The notes beneath the pieces are model-generated. The model did no database searches and was not told where the DNA came from. It saw nothing but the letters and a program-made list of their open reading frames with translations. Made by a program: the position numbers and the translations under genes. Source: Pedobacter cryoconitis (GTDB lineage Bacteria; Bacteroidota; Bacteroidia; Sphingobacteriales; Sphingobacteriaceae). From it: 64,000 bases of DNA. Of the stretch, positions 1-10,082 are shown piece by piece. The stretch lies in contig NZ_CP014504.1 of assembly GCF_001590605.1 (NCBI RefSeq), positions 2,542,001-2,606,000 on the forward strand. Reading direction: 5' to 3'. How positions within the stretch are numbered: position 1 is the stretch's first letter; the number at the start of each line of letters is the position of its first letter.

Positions 1-8
1 GTATTTAA

Positions 9-80
9 AACTGGTATTCGTAGTTACAATTGATATTGAGTGGTTACAACTTGTATTTTGTAGTTACAACTGGATTTTTT
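9..80. repeat. Degenerate 20-bp tandem repeat at left edge
   Basis: About 3.5 imperfect copies of a roughly 20-bp unit, each beginning AACTGG/AATTGA/AACTTG and ending GTTAC, at 9-27, 28-47, 48-67 and 68-80. The stop codon of the DUF3823-like gene lies in the third copy. The array may continue beyond the left edge. There are no spacers, so it is not a CRISPR array. Confidence 0.6.
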
Positions 81-759
81 GAAGAGGCGAAAATACCATA
101 TCCTCGACTCCTTCTATTTTCACCCCTATACGTGCGAAAACATAATGCTGAACCGGAACAATTGCCGGGACAGTAACTTTAAGTGTTAATGCAGTGGGAT
201 CAGTTATAGCCCCACCTGATAGTTCTGAACTGGCAATATTGTCCGAACCGGATACAAACTGAGTTTTATTGACGTATAAATTAATACGTTCAATATTTTT
301 AGCAGTATTCCCTGTGATAATCTGATCTGCACGGAATGTAGCAGTCAGGTCAGTTCCGGACACTTTATAAACAGCATTCCTGATCAGGTAATAAGGAATC
401 GCCTGCAAGTCCAGCGTCTGATTCCCATTCACCGTCACTGCTAAAGTATCATTGACACCAGCTGCATTTTGATGCCATTTAAAAGGTCCTTGTCCGTTAG
501 GGATAATCAGTTTATAATTACCATCAGAAAAAAGCACCGAATAACTTCCATCCTGAGCGAAACTCGCTGTCATCGCCCCCTTTTTTCCAAAACCCGTTTG
601 ATAAAATTCCAGCGGGACACGGTCATATTCCAATCCGATTTCTTCAGTGTTATAAAGGATCCTGCCTTTTAAGGTAGTGGAGGGCTCCTTATAATTATCC
701 TTTTTACAGGAGAAAACCGGAAGGAAAAGTAACAGGATATATATAGGTTTTAATTTCAT
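64..759 (-). CDS. DUF3823-like outer-surface lipoprotein
   Basis: A 231-residue lipoprotein. The N-terminus is a type II signal peptide with Cys18 in the lipobox-like segment LPVFSC, followed by charged residues (KKD) as expected for a surface-exposed Bacteroidota lipoprotein. The remainder resembles the DUF3823 family: an N-terminal beta-sandwich that begins with a TTLKGRI strand, then a second beta-rich domain. Members of this family are typically the third gene after a SusC/SusD pair and probably help bind the ligand imported by that pair. It starts 23 bp after the SusD gene in the same direction, so it is very likely in the same operon. The ligand cannot be told from the sequence. The family assignment is from memory of its sequence pattern. 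Confidence 0.75.
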   Translation of the reverse strand: MKLKPIYILLLFLPVFSCKKDNYKEPSTTLKGRILYNTEEIGLEYDRVPLEFYQTGFGKKGAMTASFAQDGSYSVLFSDGNYKLIIPNGQGPFKWHQNAAGVNDTLAVTVNGNQTLDLQAIPYYLIRNAVYKVSGTDLTATFRADQIITGNTAKNIERINLYVNKTQFVSGSDNIASSELSGGAITDPTALTLKVTVPAIVPVQHYVFARIGVKIEGVEDMVFSPLQKIQL

Positions 760-782
760 AATTGCTTGTTTGAAAACCAGGA

Positions 783-2684
783 CTACTGGTTTGGTTGTTT
801 AACAATTTTCGGGTTCGCAGCTAAAACATTATTGTCGATATTCGAATAATAATTCCCCATCTGGAACATGTTTGCTCCTGTAACTGCTGTAGGCAGTACC
901 TCTTTAAAGAGCCATTTACCATGATTTGGATTTCCGGGATTGTAGTACTTATATGGCCAGAGTCCATAAGGCTGGGTATTTTTCTTCGTAGACAACCCGA
1001 TATTACTGACCAACTGGCTCACAGACATTTGACTTCCGTCCCAAACGATATGCGCTAAACGCCATCTTTTCATATCAAATAAAGTATGGCCTTCAAAAAC
1101 CAACTCTACCCGGCGTTCATGAACAATCTGATCAAACGTAACTCCTTGTATAGCTTTGGTTAAGCCGGCCCTTGCACGAACCTGGTTAATGTACCCATCG
1201 GCAACACCACCCATCCCCAGCTCGAAAGCAGCTTCGGCAGCATTCAATAAAACCTCTGCATAACGGTAACGGATAAAAGCGACATCACTCTGTCTTCCTC
1301 TTCTTCCGGAACCTACCTGAGGATCTAAATATTTACGGATATAAAAACCTGTTTGTGATCTGAATTCCTGTCCGTTGACCGGTCCATCTTTCCCGACTAC
1401 CTGCACAGCAACATCAGTTCCGGGTAGTTTAGCCAGATGACTGGCGTCATCACTCGTTAAAATACTACCATCGGCTAATTGATAACCAGCCCATACGTCA
1501 ACATTCTTACCTTTGAAAGCCCCGTTAGGAAGCAAGATAGTCCCTGCTAACCTGGCATCCCTGCCCGCAAATGCATCCAGTTGATTGGTGTAATAGACAG
1601 GATTGCCTTGTCCATCTTTCGTAGCAATTGGTGCATAAGTATTATCCAGTTTTTCAAAAGCCTGTACCAGATTTAAAGAAGGGTTCAGACGGCCGGCATC
1701 CAGCCCTTCATCAGAAATAGAAAATGGCTGATTATTGGTCGTAAAACCATGAACCTTCGCAGAATTTACTTTAAAATCTTCAATAAAAATAGATTCCTGA
1801 TTGACACTGCTTTTATCCAGGAACACTGCTGCAAAGTTATCTGAAAGATCAGGTAAAACTTTATACAGCTGATAAGCCCCGGCCTGCCCATTGATGATTT
1901 CTTGTGCTGCTGAGAGGGCTTTTTGGTAATAACCGCCAGCCAAACCAGCAGCTATCCCCACTTCAGCACCTGGTAAAGTAACCTGCGGAGTTTTAAAACC
2001 ATATTTAGCAATAGACCCTGCATATAAGGCCGCCCGTGCTTCCATCGCCAGTGCAGCCCCTTTAGATGCTCTCGATTTCTGGTTCACATCTTTTGGTAAT
2101 ATATCTTTTATGGCTTCGGCCTCACTGATCACAAAATCATAAATCTCCGATTCTTTTGACCTTGGAACCTGTAAATTAGTTACATTACCCGAATAATCAT
2201 ATTGCATTGGCTCTGTAATCAGGGGCACTCCCCCCATCCGCTTAACCAGCTCAAAATAAAAATTAGCTCTGAGAAAACGGGCTTCCGCAATAAACCTGGC
2301 CTTATCTGTTTCGGTAAGTTTGGTCGCTGCAGTGGCCCGCTTTATAAAAAGATTCATATCGCGGATATAGCCATAATCCCAGTTCCCCCATTCTCCATAA
2401 CCCCAGCCTGTACGCTGAACAATATTATAACTTCCATTTTCAGAAGGAAAAGCTTCACTAAAATCAACGAATGACCGCCAGCCATCTCCATCCAGACTTG
2501 AAAAATCCAGTTGCCGGTTATATAAATCCCCTAAAACAGAAAGTACTAAAGCCGGATCCGAAAAAGCAACTTCTTCGGGAATGATCTGTTTAGGAGGTAC
2601 ATCTAAAAATGCACTGTCTTTTTTACAAGCCCCGGTAAGTAAAAGGGCAGCAAAGGTGAGTACTGTATATATGTTCTTCATCAT
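783..2684 (-). CDS. SusD/RagB family nutrient-binding lipoprotein
   Basis: A 633-residue SusD-like protein. It has a lipoprotein signal (MMKNIYTVLTFAALLL, then LTGAC) followed by the FLDVPPKQ-type N-terminus usual in SusD proteins. Family features include the alpha-helical TPR-like scaffold (RFIAEARFLRANFYFELVKR around residues 128-147), the RYAEVLLNAAEAA segment and the C-terminal ERRVELVFEGHTLFDMKRW motif. SusD proteins sit over the SusC barrel and capture glycans or peptides at the cell surface. The gene starts 4 bp after the SusC stop codon, so the two are translationally close. The long helical N-terminal half plus a large central loop region is within the normal 500-650 residue range. 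The substrate is unknown, and no glycoside hydrolase with a clear family lies beside it. Confidence 0.93.
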   Translation of the reverse strand: MMKNIYTVLTFAALLLTGACKKDSAFLDVPPKQIIPEEVAFSDPALVLSVLGDLYNRQLDFSSLDGDGWRSFVDFSEAFPSENGSYNIVQRTGWGYGEWGNWDYGYIRDMNLFIKRATAATKLTETDKARFIAEARFLRANFYFELVKRMGGVPLITEPMQYDYSGNVTNLQVPRSKESEIYDFVISEAEAIKDILPKDVNQKSRASKGAALAMEARAALYAGSIAKYGFKTPQVTLPGAEVGIAAGLAGGYYQKALSAAQEIINGQAGAYQLYKVLPDLSDNFAAVFLDKSSVNQESIFIEDFKVNSAKVHGFTTNNQPFSISDEGLDAGRLNPSLNLVQAFEKLDNTYAPIATKDGQGNPVYYTNQLDAFAGRDARLAGTILLPNGAFKGKNVDVWAGYQLADGSILTSDDASHLAKLPGTDVAVQVVGKDGPVNGQEFRSQTGFYIRKYLDPQVGSGRRGRQSDVAFIRYRYAEVLLNAAEAAFELGMGGVADGYINQVRARAGLTKAIQGVTFDQIVHERRVELVFEGHTLFDMKRWRLAHIVWDGSQMSVSQLVSNIGLSTKKNTQPYGLWPYKYYNPGNPNHGKWLFKEVLPTAVTGANMFQMGNYYSNIDNNVLAANPKIVKQPNQ

Positions 2685-2688
2685 GTTG

Positions 2689-5600
2689 TTAAAAGGTTAA
2701 ATTAAGACCTACGTTAACCACCTTATTCTGTGGAAATTGAAGACCATTGTCATCCGCAACTTCCGGGTCAACGTTATACTGTTTCATATTATCTATAGAG
2801 AACAGGTTGTATCCGTTCACATAGAACCTTGCGCGCTTGACCTTGATTTTGGCTAGCATTGCAGCTGGTAAACTGTACCCAAACTCTATCGTTCTTGCCC
2901 TGATATATTTGACGCTGTGCAGCCAGAATGTAGAGTTACGATTGTTGCTATGTCCACCATCATTATACCGGTTCGCGGGATACTTGCCCGGAATCCATTC
3001 ACTATTTAAATCAAATGGATCAGCCCTGTGCCACCTGTCTTCAAAAATGCTGTTCAGGTTGCCATTGTTCTGAAAGGCCCACCTGGTCTCATAATTCTGG
3101 AACCAGGTATAGCCCGCACCTCCAGAAAAATCTGCGTGAAAATCAAAAGATTTATAACTTGCGCCAAAGCTTAAACCAAAATTAATATTAGGCTGCTTGC
3201 CATAACCAAAGCCAATTGGCCGTTCGTCGTACCCATCTATTTTACCATCTCCATTCTGGTCCTTATAGATCAGATCGCCGGGCAAAAGGGTCCTGTTTCC
3301 TTTACCATCAATATTTACCGGATAATTGTTGATCTGTTCCTGAGAAGTAAACTGGCCAATAACCACCTGCCCCCAATCGATATTGGTATACCTGTTTTCG
3401 GACGAGTTGCGGTATTGATCCCAGGAATTAAAGAATAATGGGTTATAAGATTGCAAGTTTTCAGAACGGGTATAGGAGAAATTACCCCCGATATTAAAGT
3501 TAACCTGTCCAACTTTACTGCTATAATTTAAAGAGATCTCCTGACCATACTGCGCGTCACTGTTCACATTTTCATCTGGCAGTTTGTAACCCAATTCAAC
3601 AGGAATAATGATGTCATTTCTTCCACCCAGTAATCCGGTACGTTTTCTATAGAAATAGTCTACCGTACCCGATAGCTTATTGTTGAACATACTGAAATCT
3701 GCACCTACATCAAAAGTCCGGCTCTTCAACCAAGATATCCTGTTTAAAGGAATCCCTTTATCTCTGGAAACAATCACCGGGTTTCCGTCCAGGATAACTG
3801 TTCCCTGATTGTAGTTATAGCCTGGAAGATAGGCATATGGAGATACAATAGGCTGATTGGGATCATTAGGATTCCGGTCATCTCCGAGTATCCCATAAGA
3901 AGCACGGAACTTCAGATCACCCAGGATCTTTTTATCTCCCACAATATTTTTCATAAACCCTTCCTCCGTAATTCTCCATCCCGCAGAAACTCCGGGAAAA
4001 TAACCTACACGTTTATCAGGCGCAAATAAATAAGAGGCATCCCGTCTTGCAGAAGCTTCCAGGTAATATTTATTGTTGTAATTATAATTTAACCTGGCAA
4101 TATAACCGATACGCGCTTCGTCATCATCAACGTCATCATACCTGTCGGCAGTTGGAAAATAGATTAAAGGCAGGTTATTGGAAATTGGTGAAGAGTGTAT
4201 ATAATTCCGCTGATGCTTCAGGTTAATCCTTTCTGCAACCAGCGTAGCACCCACCGTATGTTTACCAAAAGTGTTGTTATAATTTAACTGACCCTGAAAA
4301 GTAGTCGCAAATTCTTTTTTCTGCTCCCGTTCCCGGTATGGGTTATTACTCCCACCTGTAATATTGTAAGCACCAGTAGCAGGACGGTAAGTATAGGTGT
4401 TATAAGTATACTCATGATTGTTAAGTACATAATCAGCTACATAATAAGAATATACGGCTTTGGCAACCAGCCCTTTTATACCCGGGATCTGGTATTCGGC
4501 ATTGAAATTGGTTTGTAAAACACGCCAGTCGTTACGGTATATGCCTGAAAGTTTCTTGTTTAAAAAGGCATAATTGGTTTCCGTATGCCCGATATCATTC
4601 AGATAGTCTGGATTATCATTGGCATATGGGCGTTCCAAAGGATTGTTCCGCAGCACCGCCAAACGGGCCAGCAAATAATCATCTGTACCCGGAACCCCAG
4701 GATTCTCACGGCTTTCAATCCTTCCATTAATGTTTACCCCTACTTTAAGGCCACTGGCTACTGTTGCCGTAATGTTAGATTGGATGTTAGTTCGTTTAAA
4801 TTCATATTCTTTTCCCAAGACAGAATTCTGATACAGATTTGTCGCGGAAACATAATAACTCATTTTATCCGTTCCGCCTGTAAAGTTCACATTGACCGAA
4901 TTCTGAGGGGCATTGTTATTACTTTTCAGGATATAATCCCGCCAATCAAAACTCCTATAAGCCGGATCGGTCCCGAGTTTGTATTTCTCCAGTTCTGCCG
5001 GTGTGATACTCGTACTCCCATTCTTGTTAATCTCCGCATCTGCCTTATAACGCATATAATCATAAGAAGTACGCACTACATCAGGGAACCTCGACCAGTT
5101 CTGGAACCCAAGGTAAGCGTCTACATTAATCCGGCTTTCACCAGTTGTTCCTTTTTTAGTCGTCACGACCACTACCCCATTCGCTGCACGTACGCCATAA
5201 ATAGCTGCAGAAGCATCTTTTAGTACAGATATACTTTCAATATCGTTCGGTGCAATGTTGTTAAACTGCGCTTCGTCCTGCTGAATTCCGTCAATAACAT
5301 AAAGCGGACGCCCCATATTACGGATTTGTATACTTGCACTGGCGCCTGGCCGGCCATCTGTCATCCGGAAAGTAACCCCGGGAATCTTTCCTGCCAGGGC
5401 TGTACTTACCGTTGATCCTCCATGTACCCGCTCTATATCCTTGCTGGTTACAGAAGAAATAGCCCCGGTAATTGATTCTCTTTTTTGCGAACCGTAACCT
5501 GTAACCACAATTTCCTGCAGGTCATTGTCGTAATCTTTTAGTTTTACGGTTAGTTCAGTTTGCCCGTTTAAAGGGACTTCCTGCGTAGTGTATCCGATGT

Positions 5601-5868
5601 AAGCAAATACTAAAATGGCATTTTTATCCAGAACGGTAATTTTAAATTTTCCGTTTGCATCAGACATTCCGCCGCTTTTTGTGTTTTTAATTTTTACTGT
5701 GACACCGATCAGTGTCTGTCCTTTATCGTCCGTTACGGTTCCACTGACAGTGCTCGTTTGCGCGGTACTGGTTAGGGACAAAAGAAGGAAAATGCAAAAG
5801 GTAAAAGCTTTAAGCATATACTGCTTTAAGCGCACACTTCTGCAATAAGCAGGTAGACTTTTTTCCAT
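2689..5868 (-). CDS. SusC/RagA TonB-linked outer-membrane receptor
   Basis: A 1059-residue TonB-dependent transporter. After an N-terminal extension (MEKSLPAYCRSVRLKQY) comes a hydrophobic signal segment ending STAQ. Then follow a carboxypeptidase-D-like regulatory domain (TVSGTVTDDKGQTLIGVTVK, about residues 40-115), a TonB-box-like segment (LQEIVVTGYGSQK), and the plug domain with the GVRAANGVVVVTTKKG signature. The rest is a beta-barrel ending in a typical aromatic C-terminus (VGLNLTF). It imports a ligand captured by the adjacent SusD across the outer membrane using TonB energy. A Met at residue 18 directly before the signal core is an alternative start. The gene is divergent from the sensor kinase at 6069, with a 200-bp shared control region, which suggests regulation by that system. 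Confidence 0.95.
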   Translation of the reverse strand: MEKSLPAYCRSVRLKQYMLKAFTFCIFLLLSLTSTAQTSTVSGTVTDDKGQTLIGVTVKIKNTKSGGMSDANGKFKITVLDKNAILVFAYIGYTTQEVPLNGQTELTVKLKDYDNDLQEIVVTGYGSQKRESITGAISSVTSKDIERVHGGSTVSTALAGKIPGVTFRMTDGRPGASASIQIRNMGRPLYVIDGIQQDEAQFNNIAPNDIESISVLKDASAAIYGVRAANGVVVVTTKKGTTGESRINVDAYLGFQNWSRFPDVVRTSYDYMRYKADAEINKNGSTSITPAELEKYKLGTDPAYRSFDWRDYILKSNNNAPQNSVNVNFTGGTDKMSYYVSATNLYQNSVLGKEYEFKRTNIQSNITATVASGLKVGVNINGRIESRENPGVPGTDDYLLARLAVLRNNPLERPYANDNPDYLNDIGHTETNYAFLNKKLSGIYRNDWRVLQTNFNAEYQIPGIKGLVAKAVYSYYVADYVLNNHEYTYNTYTYRPATGAYNITGGSNNPYREREQKKEFATTFQGQLNYNNTFGKHTVGATLVAERINLKHQRNYIHSSPISNNLPLIYFPTADRYDDVDDDEARIGYIARLNYNYNNKYYLEASARRDASYLFAPDKRVGYFPGVSAGWRITEEGFMKNIVGDKKILGDLKFRASYGILGDDRNPNDPNQPIVSPYAYLPGYNYNQGTVILDGNPVIVSRDKGIPLNRISWLKSRTFDVGADFSMFNNKLSGTVDYFYRKRTGLLGGRNDIIIPVELGYKLPDENVNSDAQYGQEISLNYSSKVGQVNFNIGGNFSYTRSENLQSYNPLFFNSWDQYRNSSENRYTNIDWGQVVIGQFTSQEQINNYPVNIDGKGNRTLLPGDLIYKDQNGDGKIDGYDERPIGFGYGKQPNINFGLSFGASYKSFDFHADFSGGAGYTWFQNYETRWAFQNNGNLNSIFEDRWHRADPFDLNSEWIPGKYPANRYNDGGHSNNRNSTFWLHSVKYIRARTIEFGYSLPAAMLAKIKVKRARFYVNGYNLFSIDNMKQYNVDPEVADDNGLQFPQNKVVNVGLNLTF

Positions 5869-6068
5869 AAAGATTTATATTTGGTTAGGTATACCCGGAT
5901 GATCAGCTCGTTCTATCCAGGTATAATCAAATATTAGTTTTTTAGCTTTTGGTTGTTGCACGCGTTTGTATCAATAATTCTTCAATTTGTCTCTATTTTT
6001 TATTCAGGACAGTTAGAGAAGGTTTAGTTATAAAATCGATTCAGCTTTATAATTATTGATATATTTGA
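5869..6068. promoter_or_regulatory. Divergent control region between SusC operon and sensor kinase
   Basis: A 200-bp AT-rich region between two divergent genes, so both promoters must lie here or just inside the genes. I could not place a convincing Bacteroidota promoter (TTTG/TAnnTTTG) for either direction. Binding of the AraC-type regulator encoded at 9242 is inferred only from the arrangement. Confidence 0.5.
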
Positions 6069-9000
6069 ATGAACGATACAACCAAATTGAGAATTCTAAC
6101 CTTATTTTTTTTATTGCTGTCTGCTACAGTATTGCAGGCACAGCCGTACTACTTTAAGCACTACCAGGTAGAGAATGCCCTCTCCAACAATAGTGTCTTT
6201 TGCAGTACTCAGGACCGTAGTGGTTTTATGTGGATGGGGACAAAAGATGGGCTGAACAGATTTGACGGTTATTCTTTCAAAACCTACCGTCATGACCCTG
6301 CGAATCAAAAAAGCCTGGGCAATGACAAGGTACATTCCCTGGTCAGCGACAAACCAGCCAGCTTATGGATAGGCACAGATCAGGGCTTATACCACTACAA
6401 CGCAGTCAACGAATCTTTTACGCTGGTTGAAGAAACAAAAAATATGGGTATAGCTGTGCTCACGCTCGATCATGAGGGTAAGCTATGGATCCTCTCTTCT
6501 GGAAAAGTTTATACGTATAATCCGGTTCAGAAAAAGTTTGCTCTGGTATTGCAGGACAAGTCATTTACACCCACTTATATTTATTGCCGTCCAAATGGCG
6601 AAATTCTGGTGAGCAGCCCTGATGGCTATATTGCCAGATACGACAAGACATCCGAGACTTTTAAAACCCTTTATTTAACAGCTAAAAAAAAGCCTGTAGC
6701 CATTGGCTGGATCTCCTCAATCGAAGAAACCAGTGATCAGCAGCTCATTATTGGAACCACCAACCAGGGAATCAAATTATTTGATCTTAAAACAAATGTT
6801 TTGACAGATCTGATCGTAATGAACAAAGACAAAACCCACATTTTTGTCCGGGCTATAAAAAAGCTGAATGATCAGGAGTATTGGATCGGCACAGAGTCCG
6901 GGCTGTATATTTATAACCATCAAAGCAGGAAACTGGTTCACTTGCAAAAGCAAAATAGCAACCCCTATTCCCTATCTGACAACGCTATTTATTCAATTTG
7001 CCGCGATACAGAAGGTGGCATGTGGGCCGGAACTTATTTTGGTGGAATGAATTATTATGCTCCCCAATCTTCCATTTTCACCAAATACTTTCCTACGGAA
7101 CAGGAAAATTCTATCAGCGGAAATGATATCAGGGAAATCTGTAAAGATCAGAACGGTAATTTGTGGATTGGAACCGAAGATGCAGGATTGAATAAATTAA
7201 CGCCCGGAAGTGGCAAATTCAACTCTTATTTTCCTGATGGCAGTAAACAGACCATCGCCCATTATAACATTCATGGCCTGCTTGCTGATGGCGATAAACT
7301 TTGGATCGGTACTTTTGAACATGGGCTGGATGTGATGAACATCAATACAGGTTTAATCACCAAACATTACCATATGCGTAAGGGAAGTTTACTCCGGTCA
7401 GATTTCATTTTAAGTTTGTATAAGACCAGGGCTGGTGATCTGCTGATTGCAACTACAGCAGGCATTTATACTTATAACCGCAAAAGAGATGACTTTGATC
7501 CTGTTCCTGGTTTACCCTTTCTGTTCTTTAACACGATCAAAGAAGATGCGGACGGAACAATATGGGCAGGTACTTTCAACGATGGATTGTTCAGCTTCGG
7601 GCTCGGTAACAGCAATTATAAGAATTACAGGAATATTGGTGAGGATGGTCATAGTCTACCTAACAACACTGTAAACTGTATTTTTCAGGATAGTAAAAAG
7701 AGGATGTGGGTGACGACAGATGGTGGTGGCTTATCTCTTTTCGACAAAAAAACAGGTGGTTTTAAATCCTATACTGTAAAAAATGGAATGCCCAGTAATT
7801 TCCTTTTTAATATCCTGGAAGATAATCAGTATAAATTATGGATCAGCAGTACCCGCGGATTGGTGAGCTTTGACCCGCTTAAAAAGACTGTTAAGGTTTA
7901 CACAAAAACTGATGGTTTACTCACCGATCAGTTCAACTATAGCTCTTCTTATAAAGATACTGATGGCAGGATGTATTTCGGAAGTGTAAAAGGCTTGATC
8001 AGCTTTCTCCCAAATCAACTACATACCAATGCTAAGACAGCCCCTTTATTTTTAACGGGTTTTAAGATTGACAATACAGAACTACAGCCGAAAAAGGAAG
8101 ATTCGGTACTCCAGCAATCCATCTCCTACACGGATCAAATTATATTGAATAACAGTCAATCTTCTTTTAATATTGATTTTGCTGCATTAAGTTATTTTTC
8201 TCCGGAAAAAACTGAATATGCTTATAAAATAAGCGGGCTATATAACAACTGGCAATACCTAAAGACTAACCGGAAAATATACTTCACAAAACTTGCTCCG
8301 GGAGAATATGTATTTGAAGCGAAAGCAATGATCCAGGGCAGTAAAAAATGGAGTAAAAACAACATCAAGCTATTTATTGTTGTACTGCCACCATTTTGGA
8401 AAAGTCCGGTTGCCTGGTTACTCTACGCCATGCTCTTTATTGGTTTAACAGCCTTGCTCATCAGACAATACCATCAAACTATCCAGCGTAAAAACAAAAG
8501 GCGTATGGAAATCTTTGAACATAAAAAGGAAAAGGAAATTTATCAGGCAAAAATTGAATTCTTTACGAATGTCGCTCACGAGATAAGAACACCGCTTACC
8601 TTGATTAAAGGGCCTATGGAAAAAATGATCAAAGCCGCTGGAGAAGTTCCTGCCATGGAGAAAAATCTGAAGATTATGGACCGCAATACTGACCGTTTGC
8701 TGAACCTGACTAATCAACTTCTGGATTTCAGAAAAACGGAGGTCCATGGTTTTTCTTTAAACTTTGTTAAAGCAAATATCTCTGAAATCCTCCATGATGT
8801 GAATTTACAATTCCTGCTGGCTGCTGAACAGAAAGAGCTTGTTTACGAAACCTTTTTACCCGCAGAACCGCTGTATGCTTATATCGACCTGGAGGCCTTT
8901 TATAAAATAATGAGTAATTTGGTGGATAACGCCATTAAATACGGAAAACAGATTGTGAAGGTGACACTGACTGTAAATGAACAACAGGATCAGTTTATTG

Positions 9001-9257
9001 TGGCTATTCTGAATGATGGAAATAAAATTACACCCGAACTGAAACATAAGATTTTCGAACCTTTTTTCCGGACAAAAGAAGCCGAAATGAAACAGGGAAC
9101 GGGCATCGGCTTGTCTATTGCAAAATCACTTGCTGAACTACATAAAGGTTCTCTTAAACTAGAAGATAGTCATAGTGATTATAATATACTCGTAGCTACA
9201 TTCCCTATTCATCACATGATAGAGTTCAACTTAAAAGGAAAATGGAAAAAGATTTAA
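6069..9257 (+). CDS. HTCS-type periplasmic-sensor histidine kinase (no receiver)
   Basis: A 1062-residue membrane sensor kinase. Residues 1-25 are a signal peptide (ends LQAQ). A long periplasmic region of two-component regulator propeller repeats follows, with many copies of motifs like GxLWIGT and MWxGT, up to about residue 680. Next is a Y_Y_Y domain and a transmembrane helix (WLLYAMLFIGLTALLI, near residues 778-800). The HisKA domain has phosphoacceptor His837 in VAHEIRTPL, and the HATPase domain has N-box NLVDNAIKYG and G-box GTGIGLSIAKSL. This is the front part of the hybrid two-component systems that control PULs in Bacteroidota. Here the protein ends after the ATPase domain, and the receiver and AraC parts form the next gene, which overlaps by 16 bp. 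It probably senses a sugar or peptide ligand for the neighbouring SusCD system. Confidence 0.92.
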   Translation: MNDTTKLRILTLFFLLLSATVLQAQPYYFKHYQVENALSNNSVFCSTQDRSGFMWMGTKDGLNRFDGYSFKTYRHDPANQKSLGNDKVHSLVSDKPASLWIGTDQGLYHYNAVNESFTLVEETKNMGIAVLTLDHEGKLWILSSGKVYTYNPVQKKFALVLQDKSFTPTYIYCRPNGEILVSSPDGYIARYDKTSETFKTLYLTAKKKPVAIGWISSIEETSDQQLIIGTTNQGIKLFDLKTNVLTDLIVMNKDKTHIFVRAIKKLNDQEYWIGTESGLYIYNHQSRKLVHLQKQNSNPYSLSDNAIYSICRDTEGGMWAGTYFGGMNYYAPQSSIFTKYFPTEQENSISGNDIREICKDQNGNLWIGTEDAGLNKLTPGSGKFNSYFPDGSKQTIAHYNIHGLLADGDKLWIGTFEHGLDVMNINTGLITKHYHMRKGSLLRSDFILSLYKTRAGDLLIATTAGIYTYNRKRDDFDPVPGLPFLFFNTIKEDADGTIWAGTFNDGLFSFGLGNSNYKNYRNIGEDGHSLPNNTVNCIFQDSKKRMWVTTDGGGLSLFDKKTGGFKSYTVKNGMPSNFLFNILEDNQYKLWISSTRGLVSFDPLKKTVKVYTKTDGLLTDQFNYSSSYKDTDGRMYFGSVKGLISFLPNQLHTNAKTAPLFLTGFKIDNTELQPKKEDSVLQQSISYTDQIILNNSQSSFNIDFAALSYFSPEKTEYAYKISGLYNNWQYLKTNRKIYFTKLAPGEYVFEAKAMIQGSKKWSKNNIKLFIVVLPPFWKSPVAWLLYAMLFIGLTALLIRQYHQTIQRKNKRRMEIFEHKKEKEIYQAKIEFFTNVAHEIRTPLTLIKGPMEKMIKAAGEVPAMEKNLKIMDRNTDRLLNLTNQLLDFRKTEVHGFSLNFVKANISEILHDVNLQFLLAAEQKELVYETFLPAEPLYAYIDLEAFYKIMSNLVDNAIKYGKQIVKVTLTVNEQQDQFIVAILNDGNKITPELKHKIFEPFFRTKEAEMKQGTGIGLSIAKSLAELHKGSLKLEDSHSDYNILVATFPIHHMIEFNLKGKWKKI

Positions 9258-10069
9258 ACTTCGGACCAAATATAGTAACTGATATGCAGGAGAAACCGGT
9301 TATTCTTGTGGTAGACGATCATGAAGAAATTCTTGATTTTATTGCAGACGACCTGAGCGAAAAGTTTAAAGTCCTGATGGCATCGAATGGACTTGAAGGC
9401 CTTGCAATTTTAGAGAAAGAGATTGTTCATCTGGTTATCAGTGATGTGATGATGCCGAAAATGGACGGTTTTGAATTTTGCAGAAGGATCAAATCAGGCA
9501 TAGAATTCAGCCATATACCGGTTATCCTGCTAACGGCTAAAAATAGCTTGCAGTCTAAGATTGAAGGATTGGAGCTTGGTGCAGATGTTTATATTGAAAA
9601 ACCATTTTCCCCGGAATTTTTACAAGTACAGGCTGCGAGCTTAATTGCCAACCGCAATAAAATTAAAGCCTATTTTTCAAGTTCTCCACTGCTTCATATC
9701 AAGAGCCTCGCCTACTCTAAGGCAGATGAATTATTCTTAAAGAAAATACAGGTAATTATAGATCAGGAGATTAGTAACCCACAATTAGACGTTGATCTTT
9801 TAACAGATCACATGAATATGAGCAGGCCAACCCTGTACCGGAAAATAAAATCGATTTCCAATCTTTCCCCGAATGAATTGATTAACCTGGCCCGGTTAAA
9901 AAAAGCAGCAGAGTTGCTGAATGAAGGGATCCTTAAAATCTACGAGATCGCAGAAATGGTTGGTTATAGTTCTCAAACTCATTTTGGCCGGGTGTTCGCT
10001 AAACAGTTTGGAATGTCACCGACCGATTATGCAGCCAGTATGCATGCAAATCAGAAAAAGAAGGTTTAA
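9242..10069 (+). CDS. Response regulator with AraC-type DNA-binding domain
   Basis: A 275-residue regulator. The receiver domain (about 18-135) has the acidic pair at Asp25-Asp26, phosphoacceptor Asp68 in VISDVMMP, Thr98 and Lys120 in YIEKPF. An AraC/XylS helix-turn-helix domain follows (about 165-268), with the MSRPTLYRKIKSISNLSP first helix pair and the IAEMVGYSSQTHFGRVF signature. Receiver and AraC domains with this spacing are the normal C-terminal half of HTCS proteins. The ATG at 9242 overlaps the kinase gene by 16 bp in another frame. It has a good ribosome binding site (AAAGGAAA) immediately upstream, which supports a genuine separate start with translational coupling. It likely activates the SusCD operon. 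Confidence 0.93.
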   Translation: MEKDLNFGPNIVTDMQEKPVILVVDDHEEILDFIADDLSEKFKVLMASNGLEGLAILEKEIVHLVISDVMMPKMDGFEFCRRIKSGIEFSHIPVILLTAKNSLQSKIEGLELGADVYIEKPFSPEFLQVQAASLIANRNKIKAYFSSSPLLHIKSLAYSKADELFLKKIQVIIDQEISNPQLDVDLLTDHMNMSRPTLYRKIKSISNLSPNELINLARLKKAAELLNEGILKIYEIAEMVGYSSQTHFGRVFAKQFGMSPTDYAASMHANQKKKV

Positions 10070-10082
10070 ATGATTTAAAAAA

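Noticed and set aside
9..80. CRISPR array at the left edge
   Set aside because: The units are contiguous, degenerate and only about 20 bp, with no spacers and no cas genes.
4585..5223. 212-residue plus-strand open frame inside the SusC gene
   Set aside because: It is fully antisense to a well-supported TonB receptor, and the translation shows no domain features. The other long antisense frames within the NRPS genes are rejected for the same reason.
6060..6067. TATATTTG, a perfect match to the Bacteroidota -7 box
   Set aside because: It ends one base before the ATG of the sensor kinase, so transcription would start inside the gene and lose the signal peptide. It is probably chance in AT-rich DNA.
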